Shown here piece after piece: positions 12,601 to 23,717 of a stretch of DNA of 64,000 nucleotides. Source of the DNA: Castanea sativa (lineage: Eukaryota > Streptophyta > Magnoliopsida > Fagales > Fagaceae); contig NC_134013.1 of NCBI RefSeq assembly GCF_040712315.1, positions 83,520,001-83,584,000 of the forward strand. The letters are read 5' to 3'. The translations under genes and the position numbers were made by a program. Within the stretch, counting starts at the first letter, position 1; each line of letters begins with the position of its first letter. Below the pieces are notes generated by a model. The model was not told the DNA's origin. It did not search any database and saw nothing but the letters and a program-made list of their open reading frames with translations.

Positions 12601-12970
12601 GAATAAAAATTCTCCACCAAATTAATAGAACATTAGTGGTAATTTGAAGGACTTCTGATTAAAAATGCGTTGTTGCAACCAGTACACATGACAATTAACA
12701 TTTGGGTTATTTAATGTGTCTAGACTTGGTTTAAACAAATTGGTTGTTAAGTGATTTTGTGAATATTCTTTAATATTATCTTAGCATTATTTCCAGTTCT
12801 TTTAAACCAAAAGACTACTTCTGTGTGCAGCTCTCTTCATCTTAAGGTTGTGAGGAGCTCTGGTTTTCTGAAAGTAATTTAGATGGGTTTTTTTTTTTTT
12901 TTTTTTTTTTTTTTTGTGTGTCACAGGAAAAGAAACGCTCAAATTTGCAGCTAAGGAAGCTCAATGTTGA
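6660..12970 (+). CDS. Unknown 182-aa protein with duplicated N-terminal exons
   Basis: Predicted exons are 6660-6813, 6943-7074, 12145-12363 and 12927-12970 (stop TGA). All introns are phase 1 with GT/AG borders, and the joined frame is open for 182 codons. I do not recognise the family. Exon 1 encodes KPIKRVQKNLLKKVADYLIS-DSYLFAPLISPQ; exon 2 encodes EPIKKINNKNVFKKIGEFLIS-DYYMYASLVAPQ. These are two copies of one ~33-residue basic amphipathic motif ending LISD-x-Y-(L/M)-(F/Y)-A-x-L-(I/V)-(S/A)-PQ. Exon 3 is hydrophilic, Lys/Ser-rich and probably disordered; exon 4 adds GKETLKFAAKEAQC. There is no signal peptide or membrane segment. The start was chosen because it opens the motif frame after a CT-rich leader. 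Intron 3 is 5.07 kb and full of LINE and SINE debris. The exon 3-4 junction is the least certain: without it the frame would stop at 12381. Confidence 0.65.
7598..7690 (+). mobile_element. tRNA-derived SINE fragment, family B
   Basis: It contains TTGTAGCGTAATGACATTGC (box A-like) and AGGGTTTGAATCCC with a near-canonical box B, GGTTTGAATCC, at 7643-7653. The two are separated by about 30 bases, as in a tRNA gene, but the sequence does not fold into a complete tRNA. It lies in intron 3 of the unknown gene. Confidence 0.5.
8080..8725 (-). mobile_element. 5'-truncated LINE, 3' end with zinc-binding RT domain (zf-RVT)
   Basis: The minus strand encodes an open stretch from 8723 to 8175. It has PKIPKRVAFFLWSAAHGRIL, LDNLMLKGRTLVNRCCLCC, GESVNHLLLHCPVTNALWY and MWLERNRRSFEDKE. 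This is the Cys/His-rich zf-RVT domain found after reverse transcriptase in plant L1-type LINEs. A run of T on + at about 8079-8089 is the poly-A tail of the minus-strand element. The rest of the element (endonuclease, RT) is absent, so this is a dead 5'-truncated insertion. It lies antisense in intron 3 of the unknown gene. Confidence 0.8.
8958..9160 (+). mobile_element. LINE zf-RVT fragment, plus orientation
   Basis: The + strand reads GVESQNHLFFECCFTMRLWK followed, after a frame break, by DIVEWGINKLAWIAAIYHI. The ESxNHLFFxCxFxxxLW pattern is the zf-RVT signature. It is broken by stops and frameshifts. It faces a second, overlapping LINE fragment on the other strand at 9230-9720. Confidence 0.6.
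9230..9720 (-). mobile_element. LINE zf-RVT fragment, minus orientation
   Basis: On minus, from about 9650 leftwards, degraded frames give LVWFSMAIPGQTVMLWLVFN, NRLSTRDISIQWG, CVFCRSYLE and then MQKEAMRYCLLCGPYMEWDK and VVEWGLKIWKVKSP. These are successive pieces of the zf-RVT region. Several frameshifts and stops are present. Confidence 0.55.
9841..9939 (-). mobile_element. tRNA-derived SINE fragment, family C copy 1
   Basis: On minus it reads AGCTCTAGCTCAAATGGCAC, CTCCCCTTGTAAAAGG and GAGATCATGAGCAC. The TAGCTCAA(A/C)TGGCACCTC head is shared with the copy at 48209-48300 (minus), and it is a tRNA box A-like head typical of plant SINEs. No poly-A tail is evident. Confidence 0.45.
9940..12144. 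other. Remainder of intron 3; no gene seen
   Basis: AT-rich intron sequence ends in the acceptor TTCCAG before 12145. Short open frames here (for example around 10697-10942 and 11092-11277) show no recognisable motif. Confidence 0.45.
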
Positions 12971-15900
12971 CTGAAAAACTGGTACATCAGTGTACTCAAT
13001 TTGAGTAATTAGAAATATACATGCATCATGTACTTAGATGCATATATCATAGTTAGTATACTTATTTATTGTATTTTGTTGTAAGTGGGATAATGAGGCT
13101 GTTGGTGAAACTTATGCCTGTGTGTTGTTCATGAGTTTGTATAGTTTCTTACTCTCAATAGTTAAGACTATTACAATGCTTTATCTTTGAACTTGGTAAG
13201 CTTTGGATATGGTTCTTGCAACTTTGAAGATAATTTGCCATGTGTCTTTTAATTATCAATACCTTAGATTCATCCCCCATACTAGGTGAAGTTTCCAAAT
13301 TGAACTTTTGTTGCACAACTATAGCAATTTCTGATTTAGTTAGGTTTGCTTAAACCAAGATTAGGAAAGGAAAATTTAAAAGCAATTAAATTCTGGATCT
13401 TTTGGAAAATATAGATTTGGGATTGATCCTTATAATGATTGAACTTAACGGCGAGACATCATGTATTGGGGCCTAAGCATGTCTCTATCTTGGACTGAAA
13501 GGAACATGTCCTTTCGTGCTTAAATGTCTTTTGGTGATTTGACTGAACTGCAAGGTGACATGAACTAGGGACTGATTGAGTCCTTTTCTTGACATAAGGC
13601 AATGTTTAATGTGTTGATTGTGTGCCTTCTGACTGACAACACATGCAATGCATTGAGAAGGAGGGGGGAAAATGAGCTTGAGATGTAAAAGATGGCTGAG
13701 ATTAATCCATGTAAGGTCGAACTTGTCAAGGACGTAACCTGTGGCCTACCCTTAGTCCTGTGTTTGTTTTGTTAGATCGTATGGTCTGAATCAGACTTTT
13801 AACTTTAGTTCAGTATCTTTCAACTTCTAGAGATTGGAATGAAATTTGAAGTTCTGAACTGCATAAATAAGCAAGGACTAAACAGAAATGCATGCTATGA
13901 TGATCAAGGTAGGTTCTGATAGCAATTATGTGAACGTTTAGACAGTCACATTTGGCCCTCTTCAATAAGTTTCAGTTTTTTTCTTGTTGAGGATAACCCT
14001 ATCTCTACTACATTAAATAGTCTTGGCCTTCACTTTTGATTAGTCATTTTAGTCGATCTAGAAGTTGCGAAGTCTCGTTGTCAAGTGTCCATGGACCTTG
14101 GATTTAAAAATCATCCACCTTTTTAAGTTGACCATAGTTTTAGTGAACTTTATCTATAATGTGACTTCAGTGTTTCTACAATGTAATGGATCATCAGAAA
14201 GTGTAAAGTCAATTGAAGAATTATTTAATTTAACTAGTTCTCTGGTGCCATACGGGAAAGAATTTCGTATCTAGCATGGTTATCAATTGTTTGGTGTTTA
14301 CCTTCAGTTTGAAGGCTCCACTTACGCCAATCATTATTTTCTTATCATGTCTATGATCTTTTTGCCAATTATGGTTTTGGTCCAGAACTCACTAACAGAT
14401 GTACAGGAAAAGAATAAAAACACTGCATATTACATTCATTGCACGTACCAAGTACTATGTGTCTCTTCGAATGTCATACCTTCCATATTCACCAATGCAT
14501 CTGTAAATGAATGTCATGTGAATAATTTACATGTAAACATTACAATGACTTTGACAAGACTTAGAAGAGTTTCTAATTTGTCCAACTCAGTTTGTACTCT
14601 ACTAACTTCATGATCATAATATAGAGAATCAAAAGATTTATTTTGGTTACTAAGATTCAATTTTAACGTTTATTCTGGTGTCCCACTCTTTTGTCGTCAA
14701 AGGCTGATATAATATAAGGGCATTATAGTCTCGCCATTGTAGGCTTTGTAGTATATGTCACTCTATGACAAGTGCGCTGCAGAAGCAGATGAGAGAAAAT
14801 GTTCTTAAATTTTGATGAGATGAGAGAATAAAGGAAAAGATTCAGCAAAAAATAATAAAAGAAAATGATGCTCAAATGGAATCCTATATCATTGAATTCA
14901 AAAAGTCTCATCATTTTTTAGGTTGTACTTTATATGTTGAAGGAATCACAGGGTCGAAAAGGATGAAATAGAATGTATTTTCAAAAGCATTAGGTAGAGA
15001 GGATGAAATTTGAAAAGGCTAATTTGCTTTGTTCGGGCTGTAGAACTTTTAAGCTGGACTAAGGTTAGGCTTCTCATTCACAAATTAGAGTGAATGTGTG
15101 TTTGTAGCAAGTATGATTTAAATAAATTGGTTCCCAATTGGTTGAGTTAGATTCTATACTAAATTTAAGTCATGGATGTACTTATCAATCAAGCAATATA
15201 TTTGCAAAGAATACTAATTAGCAACAAAAAAAAAAACGAAACAAAACAAAAATCAGCAAACAATCAGCCAAAAGTTGACAAGACTATTAGAACACATGAC
15301 AAGACTTTATATATATCCACTACACGTTGAGAGGAGTGATATCTTGCCCTCATATTAGCCACACAAATTAATGTCTATGAAGGAGGCATATTATGGACTC
15401 AGCCTGGTGGTTTTAGACTTTATGAGGGTAGTAGAAGGCTATGTTGTCTCTTTGTGGTGCATGCCTACCCGGCTTGGTGGAGTTGGTGGTTAGATGGATG
15501 GCTTTATGTTTATATTGGACCCATGGACATGGCCTAGTAGGTTGCAGGCTAAACTGTGTGATGTGGATAACATTTGCACTGGTAATAGTAACAGTACATA
15601 CACAATGTTTTCACAATAAATTTAACAACAAATCATATATGATAACCTGATCTTAATTTGAGCTCAATAATGATATCACTTTTTACCCACCAATAACAAT
15701 TTGTCACTTAAAATTTGTTGTAAAAATATTTGTGGACATAGTATTACTCCAAAAATAAGCCTAGCTCCAAAACATAATTTTTAACCCCTTAAATAGGGAA
15801 TAAAAATCTTAAATAATAACAATAAAAATTATAAAAACAACTATTAACCCAAAAAAAAAAAAACAAGACTATGCCAAATAACCAGTGAACAAATTATTTA

Positions 15901-16150
15901 ACAAAAAGTCTATTAAAAAACATAGAATAAAAATAAAAATAAAATATTTAATTATTCAAATTTGCAACTCGTTTAGCCTATTACATGAAAATAATCACTA
16001 ATTTTATTTTTCCTATAAAAAATGGTATAAAGATAAATATTATGGTCGTGAGTTTTCCTTAGTAGTGCTAGCAGCAGTATCTATGCACTCTTTGGCTTTG
16101 CAATCACAACAATTTTGCTTTCTTCTATGACTCAGCTTGCAATTCTAGCA
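12971..16150. other. Intergenic, no gene recognised
   Basis: The 3' flank of the unknown gene and then AT-rich DNA. Open frames at 14065-14274 and 14287-14613 (+) lack recognisable domains, do not look spliced to each other, and are probably chance frames. No complete transposon boundary could be identified. Confidence 0.45.
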
Positions 16151-16153
16151 AGC

Positions 16154-16158
<5 letters not shown>

Positions 16159-16213
<55 letters not shown>
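16159..16213. repeat. (CT)n microsatellite
   Basis: About 27 uninterrupted CT units, followed by pyrimidine-rich DNA to 16330. Confidence 0.95.
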
Positions 16214-16218
<5 letters not shown>

Positions 16219-16750
16219 TTCACTTCTCTATTACTATTTCAAACTCTTTCACTTCATTACTCTCATCTCAACATTCTTAGTTCTCATTTCATTTCCTATC
16301 AATTCCTTTTTTTTTTCTTTTTCTCTTTGTTAGTAGACGGAAATTGTAATACTTTGTGTATTTGCGTGGATTTCTTTTTTTGTGATGTTGGTATATTCAA
16401 ATTATTTCTTTACTAAATTTTGTATTATTTAAGTTTTTTAGTGACAAAATTAGAAAAAATTCCTAGAGCCGCTACTAGCCATGGGTAAGCTTATGTTCAG
16501 TGGATGCGGTATGCTTGGCAAAGCATGGCTAGGTTGCATATAGGTGGTGATGAGGTTACCGCTTATGTGGTCAGACTTTGGAGGTAGATTAATTACCATG
16601 GATAAAGCCCTCCACTTGTAATGGATGGACTAAAGTTAAGTTGTGGCCAAGATGTATGGGCTGCCGAATTGATAAGCATGTCCTATACTGGCTTGAAACA
16701 TGTGCACATGTGTTTAGAGTGGGGTAGCAACATGTTAGAGCAATTACCAA

Positions 16751-16829
16751 GAAATACTAAAGGGTGTAACATGACTTAGAATTACACCAAGTGTAGTTCT
16801 ACGTAATGTTACACCACTTAGTATTTCTT
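16751..16829. repeat. 37-bp inverted repeat (imperfect hairpin)
   Basis: AAGAAATACTAAAGGGTGTA and following bases pair with GTAATGTTACACCACTTAGT plus ATTTCTT at the other end, about 37 bp per arm with 5-6 mismatches and a ~7-nt loop. The right arm is also the left end of the MITE at 16809-17093, so the left arm may be the remnant of a second MITE end. Confidence 0.7.
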
Positions 16830-17093
16830 TATTGGATGTGAATTTTAATAAATCCATTGTTGGATTAGATTCTCTTCTTATACTCTACACACTTGCGAAA
16901 TTTAAATATAAGATCAATAACTATGTTATCAATCATGTGTTTAAATCTTAGGTTTTTGTATTGGGGCTTCTAGATCAAATAGTAAGATATATGATTGACA
17001 CCAAACTTGGTGTGTTTGTTAAGTACATAAAGAACATATAATCCAACGGTATGATTTATGAAATTTTAATCTAATAAAAAGTTACTAGGTGGT
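16809..17093. mobile_element. MITE (TTGGATTA family) copy 1
   Basis: The left arm has TTATTGGATGTGAATTTTAA and CCATTGTTGGATTAGATTC; the right arm, read on minus, has ACTTTTTATTAGATTAAAAT and ATACCGTTGGATTATA. The arms are inverted relative to each other over about 60 bp. The same layout recurs at 21023-21330 and about 58634-58920. No target duplication is certain. Confidence 0.6.
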
Positions 17094-17112
17094 TGAACAA
17101 GCATTAGGTCAG

Positions 17113-17225
17113 GGCCCAGCCCATTATCCTTTGTATGGTTAAGAGGTCGGGACCAGGTATCAAGTCGTGGCCCAGCCCATTAACCTTCGTATGGTTATAA
17201 GGTCGGGACTCAGTATTAGGTCGAC
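17113..17225. repeat. Tandem duplication, 56 bp x 2
   Basis: GGCCCAGCCCATTA followed by a TNNTATGGTTA and AGGTCGGGAC phrase occurs at 17113 and again at 17169. Confidence 0.75.
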
Positions 17226-17530
17226 ATTCGGCGTCAAGTGTAAGTTTCAAGAGAATCCTCAAAAGGCCTCATTTGAGCAGGAATCTTGAACAGAAGTGGG
17301 GTACATGTGTTTGGGGGCCTTTTTCGGTTGCTCAACCATGTATGGTCCTTTAGAGGGGTGACTTTGCTAGACCCGGGTTCGTTTGGGAAGTTGCGTCCTG
17401 TAACTCAACATTGAGCCACGTGGTCCAACGACTACCGGTGTATTTTTAAGCCTACAAAACCATCAAAGCCAAAGTCTAAGAATCACGATAATGGTTGAAT
17501 AAATATGTAATATGTGTTTGATATAATAGG

Positions 17531-17905
17531 TTTGATTAGTAGTTGTAACAGTAGTTGAAATAAAGTAGTATTTATTTAGAAATAAAGTAATCATGTACTC
17601 AATGATGTAAATTTAAAGATATGGAAACAAAGTCGCTTATCTTTGTATGGTTTGTAGCCCAGCTGTGTAGCATCAGTAAGCTGATAAGATTTCAGCAGAA
17701 TGCCAGTGGTAGAGGCTAATTAAGCTTGCCCCTCTTATCATGCCTTTAAATGAGTTTAAGCCTTGGTTAACAGTTGTAATAGTAGTTGGAATAAAGTAAC
17801 ATGTATTTAAATGTGAAGTAATCATGTACTTAATAATGCATATTTAAAGATATAGAAGCAAAGTCACTTATCTTTGTACGGTTTATGGCTCAGCTGTATA
17901 GCTTC
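17531..17905. repeat. Duplication, ~135-bp copies 231 bp apart
   Basis: The phrase AGTTGTAACAGTAGTTG...AATAAAGTA...AATCATGTACT...ATTTAAAGATAT...CACTTATCTTTGTA, then GGTTT and CAGCTGT, occurs at 17541 and 17772. The copies differ at roughly one base in seven. Confidence 0.75.
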
Positions 17906-17963
17906 TCTGAGTTTTCCCCTTGACAATGCTCTTTTAGTTGTTGTGAAATTATGAATAGTGTTG

Positions 17964-18140
17964 CCTTCCATGAGAAGGGCTTTTGTATGGAGTATTTGTG
18001 CCTTCTAAGAGAAGGGTTTTATGTAAGATGGATTTGTGTCTTCCATGAGAAGTGCTTTGATATGAGATCTTGGTGCCTTCTAGGAGAAGGACTTTAATAA
18101 TAAAAGTTTATGCCTTCCATAAGAAGGGTTTTTATAAGAG
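17964..18140. repeat. Five-copy ~37-bp tandem repeat with palindromic core
   Basis: The units contain CCTTCCATGAGAAGGG or CCTTCTAAGAGAAGGG. Copies 1, 3 and 5 have the CCATGA/CCATAA form; copies 2 and 4 have CTAAGA/CTAGGA. The array is therefore a repeat of a ~75-bp dimer. CCTTC pairs with GAAGG within each unit. Confidence 0.75.
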
Positions 18141-20095
18141 AAATAGAGAAGAGTATTGATATTCGTTTATGAGTAGCAAAACAATAGAACTTCAGAGTGA
18201 GAGAGTATGAGAGTGGAGTTTAAAAGAGTGTAATGTGTTATATGTAATGGTGTAGTAAATGTGTATGAGATTGTGTAAGAGAAGTGGAGAAAGAGACGTT
18301 TTGTGGGATGTAATATTTGTAACATGTATGATATATGGAAGTATGAGAGATATGGTGGTTAAAAATAGTAAAAATATGAGATTATAACCATTGGAGAAGT
18401 TGTAGAGATTGCTTTCCAAGAGGAAATATATTGTAAGAGAAGAGTATAGAGATGTGTTTAGATATTTGGAGATATGAACAGTAAGATAGGTGTACTTTCT
18501 GAATATGGATAGTGAGAGAATGAGTATGAGAGGGGTAATAGTGTTGTAGTATGTTTAGCAATGTTGCTGGGATGGACAAGAACTTATAAAGAGCTCATAA
18601 ATGGGGAGTAAGAGAGTATTTGAGAGCTAGGGGCATGCTCTTAGAGAGAGTATATGTAGCTTAGAGAGAAAATATGTAGTAAGTAGTGAGTCATTTGGTA
18701 GTATGGGTAGTGAGAGAGAAAGTGTTTAGCAGGGCTGCTGGATATTTCTATTGGGATTTTTTGCTGGATGGTGTATGAAGGCTTATGAAGGGCATTTATG
18801 AGCTAAGGGCTGAAGAGTTTAGTTCCTGATTTTGAAACTAAAAACTCAAAACTTCTTTAAGAGCTTGAGAAGATAATTAGAGGGAGAGAGAATAGAGAGA
18901 TTTGTGAAAGAGTTGCTCTTCTACATTGGTGTCCCCCCTTGAGGTGTTGATCAAGGGTTCTATTTAGTTGAGTTTAAGGGAGTATTTTAGCAAAGAATCT
19001 CAGCCAAAATCTGTCCCAACTAGCAATGAATCTTCAGAAAATTCATCTTAAGATTTGGGCAAAAAATGGTATGTTTAGCTTTAAGATGTTCTTGTTATTT
19101 TAGGTAAGAGCTGCTAGGAAAAGAGCAGCAGAAAAGGAAGGTATTTTGGCAAGAAAAATATAGTTACTTTAGTTGGTTTTGGTTTTAGCCAAATGAGGAA
19201 AAAATTAGTAATGCTTAGGCTGCTGGGTTAGCTGTTACATCTGTTCTGAAAAAGCTATCCCAACTATTAGGAAAAGCTGTGATAGCTATCATGAGACGAT
19301 TGCCACAGCTGTCATAAGATAGCTATTGCTTTGGGCAGAAGCAGATGAGGTTAGCTAGGTGATTTCAAACTGTTGGAGAGGTCATTCAGCATTTATTTTA
19401 TAGATTTGGTTGAAAATGGTAAAATCTCTTTCAAGGGTATTTTTCTATTTTGGGTATTTTTCTATTTTGGGTATAGCAGTTGGCAGCTGGGATTTTAGCA
19501 TTAAATGTCTGGTGATATCGCTTCCAGCCAGGTGTCAAGTGCTGAATAAACTGCTGGGGTTCTGCTGGAAATGTTTCCCCTTTTAGGTGTTTGTGTTTTT
19601 TGGTTCAAGGTTCCATTACAACACATTTCTAGTAAGTAATAGAAGGATTCGTTGAAATTTAATGAAACTTTAGAGATTTAGTCAATGCCTCATTGTGTTG
19701 TAACATAATCTTGGTGAGCAAGAAGAGTATTTAATGCTCTGCTCTGGCAGCTGGCAGAGAAATATATGATTTAATTGTGGCAGACAGTAACTGGGTATCA
19801 GAGACATCATGAATATTTTGCATATAGTTGTAGATTAAAGATAGCCAATTAGATTAGGTCATGTGTTTGAATTGGATTTTAGCTGAAAGTAGTAATAAGA
19901 TTTATGTAGAATAATATAATAAAGTTTTCAAATTTGTATAGTAACAGCTAGGGATTAAATGAACAGTTATTTTTTTAGCAGTTATATGGCTGGGAATATT
20001 AAGTATTTGTCATATGATGAATATTAAGTTTTAGGAAAAAAGCAATGAGAAAATTTTATCATTTTAAGTACTATGTGATAAGAGATGCTTATCAC

Positions 20096-21000
20096 ATGTC
20101 ACCCGTTACACACGGACTCGTCAGAGTTCAGAGAGTTGGAGAAGACACGCCAAGCAACATGTCTCTTTATCAACTTTAAACTGCTGGAGCTTTACTGAAC
20201 ATACCTCTTAGCCCTCCAAACCACAACTCTCAATTTTTTCCTAAAGAGACTTATGAGCTTGGATCATAAACCGAAGATGAGATGACGTACCTCAGGTTTT
20301 GTTGTCATTTTGTGTAAATATGGGCTCTTGTTAAAGAAGCCGCTTGTCATGAGTGTAAGAGAGGTAATATGGGCCGTGAGTTTTAATTCATTGCTTAAGC
20401 CCGATCCATATGTTGATGTTGATGATATCGTGGGGTTATGATCTCAATTGATGAAGATAAAATGTGGACCATGAATCCGCCTCTTAAAGCAAAGATCTCA
20501 CGGGCCATGTGAGCCCAATCCATGTAGTTGAATGAAATATGAGCTTATTTTGGGTTTTAAATAGATTTACCCAAAAAATCAATAATATGTTGATGTGGCA
20601 TGAGTTGCCAATGAAGTAATGTCATGTGGGCCGGAAAAAGAGTCCTCAACAACATGTGACAAGGTGGATGAAACATCATCATTGGAACCCCACTAAGGGG
20701 GCATTATAAAAGGGAAAGGAGGCTAGAGAAGAAGTGGTTGGCATTTTCCGAGAGAGACACACTAGGAAAGAGTGAGTTACAACCAAAAAGGGTGAGAAGG
20801 TTCGAGCTTAATACAACTTAGGCCTTCTCGGGAAACATACATTCGAGGGTAGAGAAGATAGTGAGGGCTTAAGAACCTTCCCTTAGGCCATTGGGTTGGC
20901 TCTAGGAGGGATTCCCATTGTAGGAAATTTCATACCCATCTAAAAAAATAAATTGAGAATCTGGCCCAAAATTTATCAAATAATTTGGGTTCGGGCACCA
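20096..21000. mobile_element. Possible LTR-like fragment
   Basis: It has TATA-like CATTATAAAAGGG at about 20701, then a purine-rich leader-like stretch and an end reading TTGGGTTCGGGCACCA, resembling an LTR 3' end. A TGTCACCCG at about 20097 could be the left end, but the flanks (before and after) do not match, so the boundaries are not proved. Confidence 0.35.
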
Positions 21001-21022
21001 CAGTGATGTAATTTTAAGCAAT

Positions 21023-21330
21023 GTTACACCATCCATTATCTTGTTATTGAATTTATATTTTGAAAATTCTACCGTTGGATTACATGTTTTATGCGTTCTT
21101 AGCATGCATGCCAATCAGACATTATTTACCATTCAATTCATAAAATCATCTTTTATGCATTATTTTAAATTATAAAAGCTTGAATCTAAATAATTGATTA
21201 ATGACATGATTATTGATCTTTGATTATCTTGATATTTTGCAAACTTGGAAAATATACAATGATAATGTAATCCAACAGTGGATTTATCTAAATTCACATC
21301 CAATTAAAAAATATTGAGTAACGTGGTAAC
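21023..21330. mobile_element. MITE (TTGGATTA family) copy 2
   Basis: The left arm runs GTTACACCATCC ... TTATATTTTGAAAATTCTACCGTTGGATTACATG. The right arm runs ATGTAATCCAACAGTGG ... CACATCCAATTAAAAAATAT ... GTGGTAAC. They are inverted over about 65 bp with several mismatches, and the interior is AT-rich without coding capacity. Confidence 0.65.
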
Positions 21331-22555
21331 CAATATGTCAATTTGATGCTATATGGTTTTTTTTTTTTTTAATTATAATAGGAAAATGAGAATTTAAACC
21401 TTAGACGCCACCATTTAATACATGCAAACATATTAGTTGAGCTGTAAGGCTCTTAAAAATTTTAATACCATACGCTGATGACTAAAATTAGGATTCAGAA
21501 AGGAAAAAACAAAAAGAGTGGTCGTTTCAAAGTAAAGTTAGAGTTTAAGTAGGGCCCTAAGAAAATCCAAAAAAGTGATCGGTGTCCACCAGTCTTATGT
21601 TATACTGTTAGAAGTAAGAAGTGTGAGACTCAAAGAGACGAATTGTTGTGTGTAGGGAAAAAAGGAGGAAGAGATAGAAAATCCAGAGAACATGCATTAG
21701 TATAAAGAGAGAGAGGACAACATCTAGGTATGTATAAAATTCTCCATTCGAGTATATCTCCTGCCCATAATAATGCAAGTTTTTGTAGCATTTGAATCAA
21801 AGAGATCGAGAAAGCATGACCACATATATGTTTGTAGCCAAAGAAAAAACACTTTCGAACTCCCTATGACAACAGTCTTACACTTACTCAGACCCATGAA
21901 GAAGATGTTAGTACTATATAGTTATAGTAGCCATCAAGCCATGCACGTGTGTGGCATTAAATTTAGACCCTGTCCTAGAAAATGACTCCTCACTTTCTCT
22001 CATATATCACCTCAATCTTTATCCGGGCTAGGCTGGTTGCCTTGGCCTCTTTCAAGTAATACAACCCCACGTTAGAAAAAGACCTTTAAGGGTCAATATT
22101 ATACAGTCATGCACTGCAAAGTTACAAAACTAAAACTCCTCGGCTCAGGAGCTCAAATGCTTTACAGGCCTATACCTATAATAATAACTTCATTATACAT
22201 GAATAATTGGATTGTTGAATCCAATGGGTCACCTTCTGAGTGATTTTCTTTTAGTTTTTAGAATCAGTAAGTATAGTCACATAAAAAATTTCAAACTTCT
22301 TTTTTTCTTTTACAAATGTTGAGATAGTATACTGTATAATATATGACTGATGTACAATGAAAAATAATATCGATATAACAAACCTATGTAAAAAGACAAG
22401 TTTTAACATTAATCATAGCTCATTAACTTAACAAGTTATGAAATTTGTGTCTCATTGTAATTCTTTGAAACTAAAAAGTAAAACAATTCAACTACACATG
22501 ACAGCCGGCATAAGTCTCTCTTTGTCCTCTGTCCATGAATTCATTGTGTTTTTCT
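21331..22555. other. Intergenic, no gene recognised
   Basis: AT-rich DNA with no recognisable coding motif. The open frame at 21773-21985 (+) has no identifiable domain. Confidence 0.4.
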
Positions 22556-22559
22556 TAAT

Positions 22560-22900
22560 TGTAGACAAAATTACAAATTGTACCCACTAATTTTACCTAA
22601 AATTCAATTCAGTTTTGTAACTTTAATTTCATTTAATTCAATTTTTTATTTTTTAACTTCATTTTACTTAGTTCATATGTTCACTTTTATTAGGAGACTA
22701 CCGTTAAGTATCCCAAAATGACATCACTTTCCTTTTCTTTCTTTCTTTTTTTTTTTTAAAAAAAAAATCCAACTAACTAATAAGAATATTTTTTGAAAAA
22801 AAATGATTTTTTTTAAAGTTTTTCTCCTTTAAAAAATGACAAAACTTAAAAAATACTGCTCAAAATTAAACCGTCAATTAATTTCATTAAGTAAAAAATA
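22560..22900 (-). repeat. Arm of an older inverted-repeat element (left copy)
   Basis: Read on minus, this has CATTTTGGGATACTTAACGG, CTCCTAATAAAAGTG and then CTGAATTGAATTTTAGG...GTACAATTTGTAATTT. The same order, in the opposite orientation, occurs on + as CATTTTGGACACTTAATAG at 27806-27824, broken by the gypsy insertion, and resumes at 38065 with CACCTAACGGGCATTAAG, TTGAATTGAATTTTAGG and GTGCAATTTGTAATTT. Confidence 0.6.
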
Positions 22901-23587
22901 AAAATAGAAAGTTTAATAATTAGAGACAGACCCATTTCAATAGAGAAAGATTTCAACAAAAAATAAATAAACCTAATTTCTTATAGTTGAGTATCTACCA
23001 ATCCCTTTTCTAATAAAAGAAATTGTTGATATATTATTCATATATTTCCTAAACCCAAACAAGATTAGTCCACAGATAGATTGTCATTTCTCTTCTTGCA
23101 TTTTCCTTAAACCAGAATAAGATTTCCTATTTTAGCGAGTGAGAGAGAGAAAAGGTTGAGAGGAAGACTGACTAGGGCATGGTAGTTGGGGGTGGGACCA
23201 ACATCTACCTCCAAAGTTTCAACGCATCCACGATCTACCATATGATAGAAAAGCACTGTGTGACTTATATGTGTAGTGCACATGTGGTGCTCAACATGAT
23301 ATAATGCCCAACAATCTCAATCGGAACTATTCTGACCTAACTTGGCTATCGGTTTAACTCTTTACAAAAATGAGCTCTAAACATCACGATTTATTTTTTT
23401 CATTATAAATTTAGGTCACAAGTGACCGAAATCTTCTCCCAAATGCCTCTCCAGAGTCAGTCCTCCTCAAACCACACCTAGCAGCACTCATTGCTTGACT
23501 CGATTCCTTGCCCTAGCTATCAATTCAAACTCTCCCAACAATGACCAACTGATCAAAAACCTAGCGGTTGAGTGAGTTTCAGCCATG

Positions 23588-23595
23588 GATGAAGT
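23588..23595. repeat. 8-bp target-site duplication, left
   Basis: GATGAAGT directly precedes the hAT terminus CAGTGGCGG; an identical GATGAAGT follows the right terminus at 27692-27699. Confidence 0.9.
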
Positions 23596-23717
23596 CAGTG
23601 GCGGCTCCAGGAATTTTTCCCAGGGTGTTCCTCAATAAGTATAAATTACACGATCTAATAAAAAGAAAATTTTATATATTGACAACAACAATCAAAAAAC
23701 ATGTAAATACATAAAAT

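Larger units (their letters stand above)
17094..20095. repeat. Repeat-rich block, possibly a non-autonomous LTR-type element
   Basis: About 3 kb without coding potential but with nested tandem repeats (17113-17225, 17531-17905 and 17964-18140). A long purine-rich stretch on + covers 18180-18760. The sequence GTAACAGTAGTTG recurs. The + strand is rich in short phrases such as GCTGCTGG. I could not find paired LTRs, a primer-binding site or a target duplication, so the class is open. Confidence 0.4.

Noticed and set aside
14287..14613. 108-codon plus-strand frame
   Set aside because: No conserved motif, no splice partners or promoter features, and AT-rich codon use; probably chance.
20096..21000. 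Complete solo LTR
   Set aside because: The end resembles an LTR and a TATA-like box is present, but no matching start or target duplication was found.
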